From contig JBBHKE010002417.1 of the NCBI GenBank assembly GCA_037447655.1, positions 1 to 64,000 on the forward strand: DNA of 64,000 nt, read 5' to 3'. The stretch comes from Zygnema cylindricum. Lineage: Eukaryota > Streptophyta > Zygnematophyceae > Zygnematales > Zygnemataceae. Position numbers and translations under genes: made by a program. A model generated the notes under the pieces. It saw nothing but the letters and a program-made list of their open reading frames with translations. It made no database searches and was not told where the DNA came from. Below are positions 10,181-20,824 of the stretch, one piece after another (position 1 is the first letter of the stretch; each line of letters starts with the position of its first letter).

Positions 10181-11300
10181 GGTTATGGGCCCACCCTCTA
10201 GGGTACCAATATTTAATGGAACTGGCTTCATATACTCGGAAAGTATGATGATAGGAGCTCTATGCGAAAAAAGGTTTTGGGAGATAGTGAGTGGACGATT
10301 GGGGCGTCCATCAAGTCTTAGAATTCCTCCAGGGTTTAGAGGAAGCAGATTCACTAGGAAAGAGGATCCACCTTCAACGGAGGAAACAAAAGAAGGAGAG
10401 GTGGTGGACAAAGGAAAGGAGAAGGAGGCGACCACACCTATAGCAACTGGTTCGGCATTCATGTCACCTATTCCAAGGAACGAGGAGAATGATACTGAAA
10501 CCTGGGACTTCAACAATATGGCGGCAAAGCACTTCATCCTACGCCATCTCACTCAAGGACTTGCATGTCCTCATTTGCAGGTAGAAAGGGCATCCGATCT
10601 TTGGATGGCTCTTATAGAGATGTACCGAAGTGGTACGATTCAGCAACAACAGTTGGCTGATCAGAAAGTTAAGGAGTATGTATACAAAGGGGGAAATATG
10701 TTGGATTTTTGCAATGAGCTTGCTACACTCTTCATGGAGCTAGAGAGTGCGGGAAAAGATTTTAGCTAAAAAGAAAAGGTTAACTGTTTACTGATGAAGT
10801 TACCCGATGAGTTCGAGAACATAGTCAACCGTGTGCAGGACTTGCCGGACTCAAGGTGGATATGGAACTCAGTGGTAGGGATGATTCTTGTTCGGGAGAA
10901 TACGGTTGAGATCCGAAGGGGAGGAAAGAGTGGTCAAGCCTAAGCAACAGCGACTGATTGGAGGAACAAGGATTCTCGGAAACCGGTCAGAAACTATGGG
11001 GGGAGGGAGCAAAAAAATCAGACCGACGAGTTTGGACCAAGGGCTCCCAAAGGTTTATGTCATTTTTGTAAAAAACTTGGGCACTATATGGCAGAGTGCA
11101 CTAAGTTAACCTAGCTTCGGTTAAAGGAGGGGCAGACCGGTGGTACCCAGAGAGGAAAGAAAAAGGCCCTTGTGACACAAGTACAGGAGGCGGAATCCGA
11201 GGACGAGGACGATGAGCTCCTTTTAGATGAGGAGTTAGAGGCAAAAAACGAGGTCGAAATTCCACGAAGGCAGAAATGTGCTTACGGTGGATTGAAAGGT
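10161..11300 (+). pseudogene. gag: A1 Gag, broken
   Basis: The start codon lies in the LTR and the frame runs through the primer site (encoding RVMGPPSR here; QVMGPPSR in the sister copies) into PIFNGTGFIY. A capsid-like region follows (HLQVERASDLWMALIEMYRS; GNMLDFCNELATLFMELES). The first frame stops at about 10767. Downstream sequence carries a further frameshift near 10890-10940, then the zinc knuckle CHFCKKLGHYMAEC (CX2CX4HX4C, about 11061) and an acidic stretch with many Glu and Asp. Gag builds the particle and packages RNA. At least two stops and one shift break this copy. Confidence 0.85.
10181..10194 (+). promoter_or_regulatory. A1 primer-binding site, half-tRNA-iMet type
   Basis: GGTTATGGGCCCAC directly follows the 5' LTR. 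It is the exact complement of GTGGGCCCATAACC, the anticodon arm of plant initiator tRNA-Met as I know it. It is not complementary to a tRNA 3' end, as would be usual (TGG...). This fits priming by a cleaved half of the initiator tRNA, as known for Drosophila copia. Confidence 0.85.
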
Positions 11301-11301
11301 G

Positions 11302-12830
11302 AAGCAGGCTAGATTGTAGATTCAGGTGCCTCCATGCACATGTGTAAGGATAGGCACCTGTTCACTAAGATAAGAAATATTCCCACCGTAGAGATAGAGT
11401 ACGGGGATGGGAGGATAGTCACCACTACTCCTTTAGGATCGGTAGATTTGAAAGTGTTAGTGGAAGGAAAGACATCCATAGTAACATTCTCCGATGTATT
11501 GTTTATTCCGGAGCTGAACAAAAACCTCATCTCTACATCCGTATTAGATGATAAGGGTTTTGTTTACTAGCACTAGGGAAGGAGTCTTTACTGCTAGTTT
11601 TGAGGAGGATGTCTATTTCATTGCCGAGAAAGGTAGCCATGGGATGTTTAGGCTGGTTTTAAGTAATGAAAAGAAGAAACTTTATTATGCTAGTGTTCAT
11701 GATATTATGATGTGGCATAAGATGCTTGGGTATGTGAATCTAGACAAGTTAAGAGAGATGAAAAAGATGGGAGTGGTGGAAGGGATTCAGTTCAGTGAGA
11801 GTGATAATATTAGTGATTGTAGTGGATGTGCTCAAGGTAAAACACACAGATTACCCTTTCCTAAAACAACCACCTATAAGGGAGAAAAAATTCTAGATCT
11901 ATTACACACAGATATTTGGGGACCGGCTAGAGTGCCCTCACTGGGGGGGGAAGAGATTTATGATGACTATTACTGATGATTGGTCTCGGTATTCCCGAGT
12001 TTATTTTTTGAAAAACAAGTCCGAAGCTTTCGATTGTTTTAGACAATATAAAGCATGGAGCGAAAAACTCCATGAAACTTCAATCAAGAGAATAAGGAGT
12101 GACAATGGTAGAGAGTATACTTCTAACCAGTTTGAGGATTTTTTGAGGGAAGATGGGGTCCAACACCAAAAGACAGTTCCTGAAAACTCGGAACAGAATG
12201 GGGTAGCTGAAAGGTTAAATAGAACACTAAGTGATAGTGCTAAAAGTATGTTGTCAGATAAGAAGATAGGAAAAAGGTTTTGGGCAGAAGCAATGAACTG
12301 TGCTAATTACCTCAAAACTAGAGTTCTTACTTCAGCTATAAAAGATCAAACACCTTATGAGAGATGGACAGGCCGGAAACCAGACATATCTCACTTAAAG
12401 GTTTTCGGCAGTCAAGTATTCAGTCTAGATACTGATCGGTCCAATTGGAAGCTAGATCCTAAAGGAAAACCGGGATACTTATTAGGATATGATGAGGATG
12501 TTAAAGGATATAGAGTTTATGATCTAAAAAGGGAAGATATAATCTTAGTAAAGCATCTAGTAGTTATGGATGAAGGAAAGTCTGTGGATCCCTTCAAATA
12601 TACGAAGTCAGTAAAAATCAGATTTGAGTCAAAAATTTTTGATGACTTTGAGCTTCCTAACTATCCAAGTTTTAGAGAAGATGGCATTCTTGCAGGTACA
12701 AATCAGACCGAAAAGGACTCGGCTGTGGAAACTAGTGACAACTCTACCCGAAGCGGAAGACGTGGTGGAAATTGATTCGGAATCAATGGATAGGGGAGAA
12801 GCCGAGTTTGTTTGAAAGAATCCACGAGAA
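11302..12830 (+). pseudogene. pol: A1 protease and integrase, broken
   Basis: The aspartic protease motif DSGAS is preceded by a stop at about 11311, where the sister copies read Trp. MHMCKDRHLF then follows. From 11548 comes the GAG-pre-integrase region (MMWHKMLGYVNLDKLREMKK) with the zinc-binding CSGCAQGKTH, then HTDIWGPA (first Asp). A G-run at 11942-11949 causes a frameshift. The core continues from 11960 with RSDNGREY (second Asp; Gly-to-Arg next to it) and EQNGVAERLNRT (Glu). The distal part (KVFGSQVF; GYDEDVKGYRVYD) is the copia post-core domain. The frame ends near 12776 and 12815 by stop and shift. Confidence 0.85.
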
Positions 12831-12956
12831 CCATCTATTCCGACCTCAGATTTTGAGGGGGGAAGGAGAAGCAGCAAAAGACTGCAAGAAAAACAGGTTA
12901 ATAACAAGGTAACTAAACTATCTCATCAAGATGAACCTCAAACTTATGAAGAGGCG

Positions 12957-14492
12957 ATGACTTGTCCAGAAAGAAATCGGTGGAAGACAGCCATCAATGA
13001 GGAGATGGCCTCAATTATGGCAGCTGATACTTCGGAGCTGGTGGATTGTCCACCTAACCGAAAACCAATCGGTTGTAAGTGGGTTTTCAAATTAAAACTG
13101 AACCCAGATAACACAATCGAGCGCTACAAGGCCCGACTAGTGGCAAAGGGATTTACACAAAAGGAGGGAATTGACTACGAGGAAACCTTTGCCCCGGTGG
13201 TCAGATTTCCCTCCGTCTGCATACTTCTCAGCTTGGCAGCAGCGAAAGACATGGAATTGCACCAGATGAACATCAAAACCGCCTTTTTGCATGGAGAATT
13301 GGAAGAGGAGATCTTCATGCGACAACCCGAAGGGTTTGTGGAGGAAGGAGAGGAGAGTAAGGTATGCTGGCTGATTAAATCTCTTTATGGTTTGAAATAG
13401 GCGCCTCGACAATGGAATAAGAAACTTGATGAGTTTCTTACTGGTCTGGGATATATCCGGATCAGCTCAGATCACTCAATCTATGTTTTCGAAGATGAGG
13501 AAGGTTTTATATTTATTGCAATTTATGTTGATGATTTGCTTGTTTTAAGTAAATCAATGGAAAAAATTAATAAACTGAAAACCGATCTTAAGGGGAGATT
13601 TGAAATGAAGGATATGGGGGAAGCAAAATAAAATTTGGGAATTCAAGTAGAGAGAGACCGAAAAAGGAAAATTATAAGATTGACTCAAAAGGAAGCAATA
13701 GGGAACATGTTTGAAAAATTTCAAATTGATAAAACTAATAGTCGTACAACTCCAATGGAGTTGAAGAAGGGAAGTGAGGGGAGTGAGGAAGAAGGAGTCA
13801 TAGTCTTAGATGAGGAATTATCTCCTGAAGAACAGAAGTTCATGCAGACTATTCCTTACAGGCAAGTAGTGGGAAGTCTAATCTATTTTATGAATTGCAC
13901 CCGGCTGGATTTAGATGCAGCTGTAGGAGTGCTGATTAGAAGTCTAAATGCTCCCACTAAGAGGGATTGGGAGGCAGCTAAGAGAGTCTTTAGATATTTG
14001 ATAGGAACTAGGGATCTATGGTTGCATTTGGGTGGGGAAAATACTGACATCACTACTTGGAGTGATGCCAGTTATGGTGATGCTCCGATGAGGAGATGCA
14101 CATCTGGATATGTATTATATGTGGGTGATGGGGCTTCCTGTTGGAGTAGCAAACACCAAAAAGTTATTGCTCAGTCCACCATTGAGGCTGAGTATATGGC
14201 CTCTTGCTCTGCTGTAAAAGAATTGATGTGGGTCAAGTCTTTGCTTGGTGAGCTTAGTCACCTTAAGAGTGGTGTGCAGAAAATTTTTTGTGATAATCAG
14301 GCAGCAATCGCTATTTCTGCCAATCCTAAACATCATTTTAAAGCCAAACACATGGACATCAGACTCAGCTTTGTTAGAGAGAAAGTAGAAAACAAAATAA
14401 TCAGTTTAGAGTACAGACCAGATAGTGAGATGGTAGCAGATATGATGACCAAACCTGTGCCTTCCCCTAAGCTAATTTTTTGCAGGGAGTAG
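12957..14492 (+). pseudogene. pol: A1 reverse transcriptase and RNase H, broken
   Basis: The RT region opens with RYKARLVAKGFTQKEGIDY and ETFAPVVRF, followed by QMNIKTAFLHG (motif A, Asp changed to Asn at the catalytic position) and SLYGLK. A stop at about 13398 stands where the sister copies have Gln. The catalytic box YVDDLL is at about 13527. A stop near 13629 precedes the thumb and RNase H, which is open from 13635 to 14492. RNase H shows WSDASYGD, EAEYMAS and CDNQAAIA, which hold its acidic residues. The loss of the motif A Asp and the stops make the enzyme inactive. Confidence 0.85.
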
Positions 14493-14515
14493 TGTGGTCT
14501 GAAATTAAAGATTGA

Positions 14516-14566
14516 CTAGAAAATAAGGGGAGTGTAGAAACTAATGGTTTTATTAGTATTTTCTAG
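14516..14566 (+). promoter_or_regulatory. A1 polypurine tract and bracketing inverted repeat
   Basis: The polypurine tract AAGGGGAG immediately precedes the 3' LTR start at 14533. Arms CTAGAAAATA (14516-14525) and TATTTTCTAG (14557-14566) are perfect 10-bp inverted repeats on either side of it. The loop therefore contains the tract, the LTR terminus TGTAGAAA and about 20 bp of U3. Confidence 0.75.
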
Positions 14567-15586
14567 GTATGAAAAGAAATATAGAAAGAAGCTGAGGCAG
14601 TCTATCTCTAACTTCTCTCTCCAACTCTCAAACTTGTCGCAGTCACTGAGAAGTTGGAGAGGAAGCTAGAGCCATGGTTACCTTGGCTATCCTGAGGTTT
14701 ACGGGAAAATATATATTAGTTAGGTGTATGTTAACTAAAAGGTATGTGCCGGCAATAGGATTTGATCCTGGTACCTACCGGCCGGCAAACAACCTGTAGC
14801 CGGTAGCCTTAGCCGTTAAGTCTAGAAGTAATGTTACGTACTATATGGTATGATAATTAATTAAACATTAATACGTAGGATTATTCATTTAACTGTAACT
14901 GTTTACATGACACATAGATCTAGTAATGTAAAAGTACAGATTACGGTACGGATAAGAAATAAATACCGCGGATTGATTTCGTAAGCGAAACAAATACCGC
15001 GCATGTATTTATTACGGCTACGATCAAATGTGAATTTAATCGGACGGCCGGAAATAGCGCCGAGATCGCGGAAGAAGAATTCGGCGGTTTGTGGGCATCT
15101 TCACATCGGATGACACGTGGCGAAATGACATTGGAGCGCGGCATCTCCGAGGATTAAAGGAGCGAATCCGGACATACCACGTGTGGACATTTAGGCAATG
15201 TCGTACAGTGTCCGTACATAAAGTACACCGGCAGCTGTACTTTTGCGTACGGAACTGTAATCTGATTGGTTCCGTACATCAGTAGATAGAGTCTGTGAGA
15301 GAGATAGGACTTAGAAAAATTAGAAGATAGGACCCTCTCTCCCAGAGAGCTTCTGTACAAAAGGTCAACTTTGACCCTCCATAACTTACTGCTCAGGGGA
15401 GCAAATTCAGAGATTCTTTTTGCTATCGACTCAAGGGAGTCTTGCCTTCACAGGGGGGCAGGTGGTCAGAGTTTTTGTCTGCCAGGGTGGCAGTTGTTTT
15501 TGCTGAAACACAAAGGGGTCAGGATTATCCTAGAGGCTTCTTGGAAGCTGTCCGCTTTCAGGACTTATGGAGGTCTCAGAGTTTCA
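14533..15586 (+). repeat. A1 3' LTR
   Basis: It is closely similar to the 5' LTR over its whole length with scattered substitutions and a length difference of about 2 bp, and it carries the same hairpins, tRNA-like stretch (about 14741-14822) and G-boxes. It ends GAGTTTCA at 15586, followed by target duplication GGGGG. Confidence 0.9.
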
Positions 15587-15591
15587 GGGGG

Positions 15592-16192
15592 CGCGTTATT
15601 CAACGCACGCGCACGATATCATGCAAACACGTACGATATCGTGCACGCACGCACGATATTTTGAAATGAATTTTATTCGCAGATGCGAAGTTTCTTCGAT
15701 TCACTTATTTTTGACGTGCGTGCGATTCGTGTGCACGTTTAATTGAAATGTAATAATTTAGTGCGAGACGTTTCATTTTATGCCTAGGTATTGGGATTTC
15801 AAATATTTTGTGCGGTATGATTGGTTCCCTGCGTACGCACGCCATTTTGAAGCATGGACGTGGAGTATTGTTAGGAGTTGAATCGCGATTTCCGGGCGAC
15901 GCTTCGATACACCATTTATTTATTTAGGTCGTGAACCCATGTAGGTTTGCGCATACACGTAGTTAGGGAGGATTTTTACCCTCGGATGGTGGATTTTATC
16001 AAGCGAACGACAAATGATGTTGGGTGCCCATTAGCCAACATCTTATGTAGTTTCATGTGTGTAAAGTAGGCTAGACGTAGGCTTGTTTTGCTTAGGCCTA
16101 GCGTAGCTCCTACTTAAGCTAATTGTCAGACTTAGGGAATTTTATCTTTTGGACAAGAATTTTCTCTTGGCGGCGGAGCAGTTTTATTGCTT
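15592..16192 (+). other. Continuation of gypsy 3' LTR region or flank
   Basis: The first 75 bp resume the CGCACGATATC repeat cut by A1. The rest has no coding frame or recognised motif. It ends where a truncated B-type LTR begins (TTTGGACGGTC, about 16193). The true end of the gypsy element was not found. Confidence 0.4.
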
Positions 16193-16811
16193 CATTTTGG
16201 ACGGTCAAGATTCGTTTGACGGAATTTGTAAGACTTGTAATATTTAGCAATGTTTTGTCCTGTATATTAATTATTAGTGTAGATCTCATGTACACTCACA
16301 TTAATTGAGGCAGTTGATTGATTACGTACGGCTGGTTTGCCTTCGTACAGTTAGTAGTAAGTTGTAGTGTATATTTGTAGGACTTAGTCATTTTTAGACT
16401 AAGGGAACACTTGGACAGAAACTGTTTTTCTACTCTTTTTTGGGAGTTTCATCTAAGAATTTCTCTCAGTTCTATTGGCAAATTTATCTGATAGTTTGCA
16501 TGTGTGTTACTCCTTCAATTGGAAATATTGGGGCAAATTTGCAGACCTATCGTGCGTTTGATGTGCTCGGGGCTTCATCGTGAAGTTGGTTAGGTTTATC
16601 AAAGTTCTGGCAGGCTGTTTTTCTGAAATTTTGTCTGGGTAATGCGAAAATTCCGGTTGGTGTATTTATATGAAAATTTTTAGGGATACGTAGTGGCCTA
16701 GAAACTATCTGTTTGTGAAGTGTCAGCTTGTTTTGGTAATTCTGTAGAATTCTGAGTGGAATCAAATTAGGCTGTTTTGGGGTAGTTTGTGGTGCTTCCG
16801 AGGTTACATTC

Positions 16812-18235
16812 ATGGCTGAAAATGCTTCAAACCAACAGGTTATGAGCCTACGCCTATGGCTACCTATATTGGATGAGTATTACTTACTCATATTTGATGG
16901 ATCTAACTATTATTACTGGAGGAGTATGATGGAGAGCTTCTTTAGGAGGAGGGAGCTGATGAGTGTGGTGGATGGGACATGTATCAAATCATCGCGTGGG
17001 TGGGAGGAGAAGAACGATGAGTGCTTGATGATTATCAAGCTGTGCTTGACTGAGGAATTTGTAATGATGTTTTAAAAATGCAGCAGAAATATGGAATGAT
17101 TTAGAATGTACGTATCAAAAGACTTTAGTGTATCATTGGATGATTAGTGTAACCAAAATAGTTGACTATAAGTATGTAGGAGGTAGTATGGTGGAATACT
17201 GTAATGGTCTACAAGTATTATTTGTAGAAAATGCCTTGGCAGGAGGAAGCTTTACCGATGCTCAACAAGCTCTCTTTTTAATGAGAGGCCTACCTAAAGA
17301 ATTTAAAAGTGCATTTGATAGATTGGCTCGGACTGATAAAAAGGATTGGAACCTAACTTTAGCAATCAGATTTGTTTTAGAAGAAGAGGGTTATAAAGAA
17401 TCTCTAAATGATCGGGGGAATTTTCAGGGTGTTAGATCACAGTTTCAGAAAAATAGAGAAAATTGTCAATCTGAAAACTGCTTTTATTGTATTACTCAGG
17501 GCATGCTTTCAGGGTATGTCCATCATATAAAAGTGCATGTCTCACAGAAAATTTCAGAGAAGGGTGGGACAAGAACCGAGTTGAGCCCCCTATACAAAGG
17601 CCACAGAATGCATTTACTAATTCGAGGAAATATTGTGAAGACAAAAGGGTTACACCTTCTTTCGAGAAAATTGTTTATTTGCCGACCGTCATTTTTGGAA
17701 ATATGGAGAACGAAGACGGAGGGGGAAAAAGAATTGGCACCGAAGATGGTGTGGAGGAAAAGGAGACAGAAAAAGACGCAAATTTTGAAACTTTTTTTGG
17801 TGACAGATTGGTGAGTGAAAAATGCTTACAAGAGGGAGAGTTAAGTTAAGCAAAATGAGTTGGAGGAAGAGATGGGGAAGTGATAGTGGAACAAAAAATA
17901 ATGTGGATGTGGGATTTAATGACCTTAGAGAAGGAGAGAGGAAAAATGTTCAGAAAATTGGTGTAAGAGAGGGAGTTAATAACTTTGGAAAACAAAATAA
18001 AACTGCAAAAATTGGAAAAATAGGAAAAGAAAACCAGAATAAGAGATTAGTGAAGAAAAAGGCACGAATGAGAATTCGTGACATTAAAAGGATAGAAAAC
18101 GGTGACAAAGATGTAAACTTACAGAAAACACAAAAATTCATTAAGAAAGCAAAGAAAACATGCAGGACTCAAAGGATCACTAGTAGAAGAAAACAGGTTC
18201 AGAAGGTGGTAAAAAGAAGACGGCGTAAGAATTGA
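16812..18235 (+). pseudogene. gag: Element B Gag-like protein with basic tail, broken
   Basis: The start codon at 16812 lies 26 bp inside the 5' LTR and the frame runs through the primer site (QQVMS). The N-terminal block reads FDGSNYYYWRSMMESFF. A stop and shift at 17073-17128 precede VGGSMVEYCNGLQVLF, FTDAQQALFLMRGLP and DKKDWNLTLAIRFVLEEE, a copia-type capsid region shared with D and H. The zinc knuckle is split by a frameshift near 17485 (CFYC in one frame, GHAFRVC in another). An acidic section with GDRLVSEK (about 17800) follows, and then a Lys/Arg-rich tail ending KVVKRRRRKN at 18235. H has the same tail. No enzyme domain follows. The tail could bind nucleic acid or act as a nuclear signal; this is inferred from composition only. 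Confidence 0.75.
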
Positions 18236-18408
18236 TTTTATAGAGGATATTCTTGGAGGAAATGGAAGATATGGAGGCAGGCAGCTGAGGGAGTGGTGAC
18301 GTCAGTGAAAGCGGTGGTGACGTTTGAACGAAAAGGAAGAAGGGAGGAAATTTGAAGGTACGGAAAGGTACAACTATATTTCACACGCGGTATATTTTGT
18401 TCCGGATC
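18236..18408 (+). other. Element B non-coding 3' internal region
   Basis: There is no open frame. It contains repeated GGTGACGT(C/T) motifs (about 18295-18320) and leads to the polypurine tract. C1 and C2 have a comparable purine-rich stretch before their tracts. Confidence 0.5.
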
Positions 18409-18458
18409 CACGAAACTAAAATTTCCGGGGAGTGTTGGTTTGAAAAGTTAGTTTCGTG
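18409..18458 (+). promoter_or_regulatory. Element B polypurine tract with bracketing inverted repeat
   Basis: The tract CCGGGGAG ends at 18432 and the LTR starts TGTTGG at 18433. Arms CACGAAACTAA (18409-18419) and TTAGTTTCGTG (18448-18458) are perfect 11-bp inverted repeats, extendable with mismatches through AAATTTC and GAAAAG. The downstream arm is the beginning of U3. Confidence 0.75.
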
Positions 18459-19380
18459 CGTGCGTGACATTTCGTGCATACACAATGTTTCGTGGGTACA
18501 GTACGCTACTCTAATGCTATCTTGATTTACTGTGGAGGTTCGAATTAATTTGGGAATTGGGGGAGTAATGGTACTAATTGTTTTGGGATGAACGTTATTA
18601 TTTGTGTGGCGCGAACAAAACGTAAGGAAAGGTATGAAATATGTAAATGTACGGTTCTCGATCCGATTTGGAATGTTTTTGAAGAAGTACGCCGCCGGTA
18701 CGGACTAATTTGGATGGAGTGACGTCATTTCGCCAAGTGGATTTTGGTGAGTATGCTTTCACTACATCAAGGGTGCCGAAGAAGAGCAACGTACGGCAGC
18801 GCCGTCAGTTTGGTGAGGGACGCTATATCACGTCCATCACATGATATTTATTTTGGACGGTCTAGATTCGTTTGACGAAATTCATAAGACTTGTAACTAT
18901 TTAGTAATGTTTTGTCTTGTGCATTAATTATTAGTGTAGATCTCAAGTACACTCACATTAAATGAGGTAGTTCATTGATTACGTACGGCTGGTATGCCTC
19001 CGTACAGTTAGTAGTAAGCTGTAGTGTATATTTGTAGGACTTAGTCATTTTTAGACTAAGGAACCTTTATTTGTAGGACTTAGTCATTTTTAGACTAAGG
19101 AACCTTCTTGGACATTTCTGCTCCTTTTGGGAATTTCATCTGAAAATTTCTCTTAGTTCTATTAGTAGAATTATCTGAAATTTTGCATGTGTATTTCTCC
19201 TTGTATTGGAAATATTGTGAAAGATTTTCATATTAATTATGCGTCTGATTTGCTTGGGGCTTCAATGTGAAGTTGGTCAGTTTTATCAAAGTTCTGGCAA
19301 GCAGTTTTTCTGCAACTTTGACTGAGTGATGCGGGAATTCTATATGGTAAATATATATTAATATTTTTGGGGGTACTTAG
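18433..19380 (+). repeat. Element B 3' LTR, left part
   Basis: It starts TGTTGGTTTGAAAAG, then repeats of TTTCGTGCGTGCG and relatives. From about 18851 it matches the 5' LTR of B (TTTTGGACGGTC...). A 51-bp stretch (TTTGTAGGACTTAGTC...) is tandemly doubled at about 19028-19105. It is interrupted at 19380 by C1 (TSD CTTAG, 19376-19380). Confidence 0.85.
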
Positions 19381-20824
19381 TGTTGTTCTTTGGTCTAAAA
19401 TAGACCGCAGAAGCAACCCAAACTATCATGCAAGAAGCTAAGCAAAGCTAGGCCAATGAAAAATCATTTGAAATGCATCCTCCATATGCGTACACAGACG
19501 CAACAAACAACAACATTTAGGGTTTCATGGAATAATCAACATAAATAAACCCTATGACAACATCTAAGGTTTGATGGAATAATCGACATAAACAAACCCT
19601 AGGACAAATGCATAAACAATGCATATCAAACATATATAAAATAACATAAATAAATAATAACAAAAAGAGTGCAATCTCACATAAACATTAGATAAACAAA
19701 AGTATATCAATAAACATATTACTCAAATGCATGACCTAATCGGCAACCCTAAATGTCTACATCTTCGGTCCCTACTTTTCATGCTAAGCATTGATTATTA
19801 ACTCCTAACAAAGCTCATTCCTATATATACACTTGTGAGCTGTCAATGAATTGCTACATGTCAAAATAGCCAACGTACCTTCCACTAAGTAGTATTACAT
19901 CATGAGAACCTATTACGACAAATAATCCTAACTGTAAGTGTACACCTGAAAGTCAACCAATCATAAGCGTACACTTGTCTGCAAGTACGACAACACACAA
20001 ATTAAATTACCGAAACCCTAATTGACCACCTAAATAGAAACTGTAATAATCAACACTAAAATATTAATTCACGTAAGACAAAACAATGTTGTTTCAAATA
20101 TTTATACCGACGCGTCCGCAAAATACGCGTCATAAGCGACAACTCGCTTAGTCACTCGTAGATAATTCCACGTAGTGAACCGACATCGTATATGTACGGT
20201 CCACCTAATAATACGTCATTAAAGATAATGAGATCCCTTGAAAACATCGGCGGACGCCATCCGCCTTCCACGTGTACCACGAATCACTTGTCAAACAATC
20301 CGGAACGTCCAAAAATAAATATCGTGTGATTGACGCGATTTCGCGTCACCACTACATAAAAAAAATCTCGGCAGCCTATATCCGCCGTCCGTCTCTCTTA
20401 ATCGGCACCCTTGATGTCGCGCCGCGTGGTCATAAAGATCCACTTGTCGAAACCTCGTCAAACCATCCGAAATTGTCCGTACCGCAATTTTGTTCCTCGT
20501 CATAAATGCGTCTGTCGCAAATAAAGTACACCTGTCGCATTATGTTTTGTACGGCCAGCGTACATTTTTCAAATACTTCGAATATTTCAAATCAGATCGC
20601 GAAGCGATCCGCCGTCCATTTCCATTTCGTATTCCGTAGTTTTCGTACGCTTCTTCGCGTCACTCAATTTGTAATTTACGTCACTTTAAATTCATCCGTA
20701 GAATTACCCCCAATCCGCAAATCCTTTCGAACCTCCACAGTATATCGCGTAAATGCGTACGCACGAAACATCGCGTACGCACGAAACGCCATGTTCGCAC
20801 GAAACTAACTTTTCAAAAACAACA
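19381..20824 (-). repeat. C1 3' LTR
   Basis: It is almost identical to 21716-23158. It contains the inverted repeat GGCGGACGCCATCCGCC (about 20250), a CACGTG box close by, the hairpin GATCGCGAAGCGATC (about 20595-20609) and, at its element-start end, repeats of GCGTACGCACGAAA. Confidence 0.93.

Larger units (their letters stand above)
9125..15586 (+). mobile_element. Ty1/copia retrotransposon A1
   Basis: The element has two LTRs of about 1.05 kb (9125-10180, 14533-15586) starting TGTAGAAA and ending GAGTTTCA (TTTCG in the 5' copy). It is flanked by the 5-bp target duplication GGGGG (9120-9124 and 15587-15591). The coding order is Gag, protease, integrase, RT, RNase H, which is copia order. 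It inserted into the tandem repeat of the gypsy 3' LTR. The reading frame has several stops and at least two frameshifts, so it is non-autonomous now. Two partner copies (A2, A3) lie on the other strand at 31222-37664 and 49677-56122. Confidence 0.95.

Noticed and set aside
15592-16192. A complete 5' LTR for element B
   Set aside because: Sequence before 16193 does not match the first 400 bp of B's 3' LTR, so the 5' LTR is truncated.
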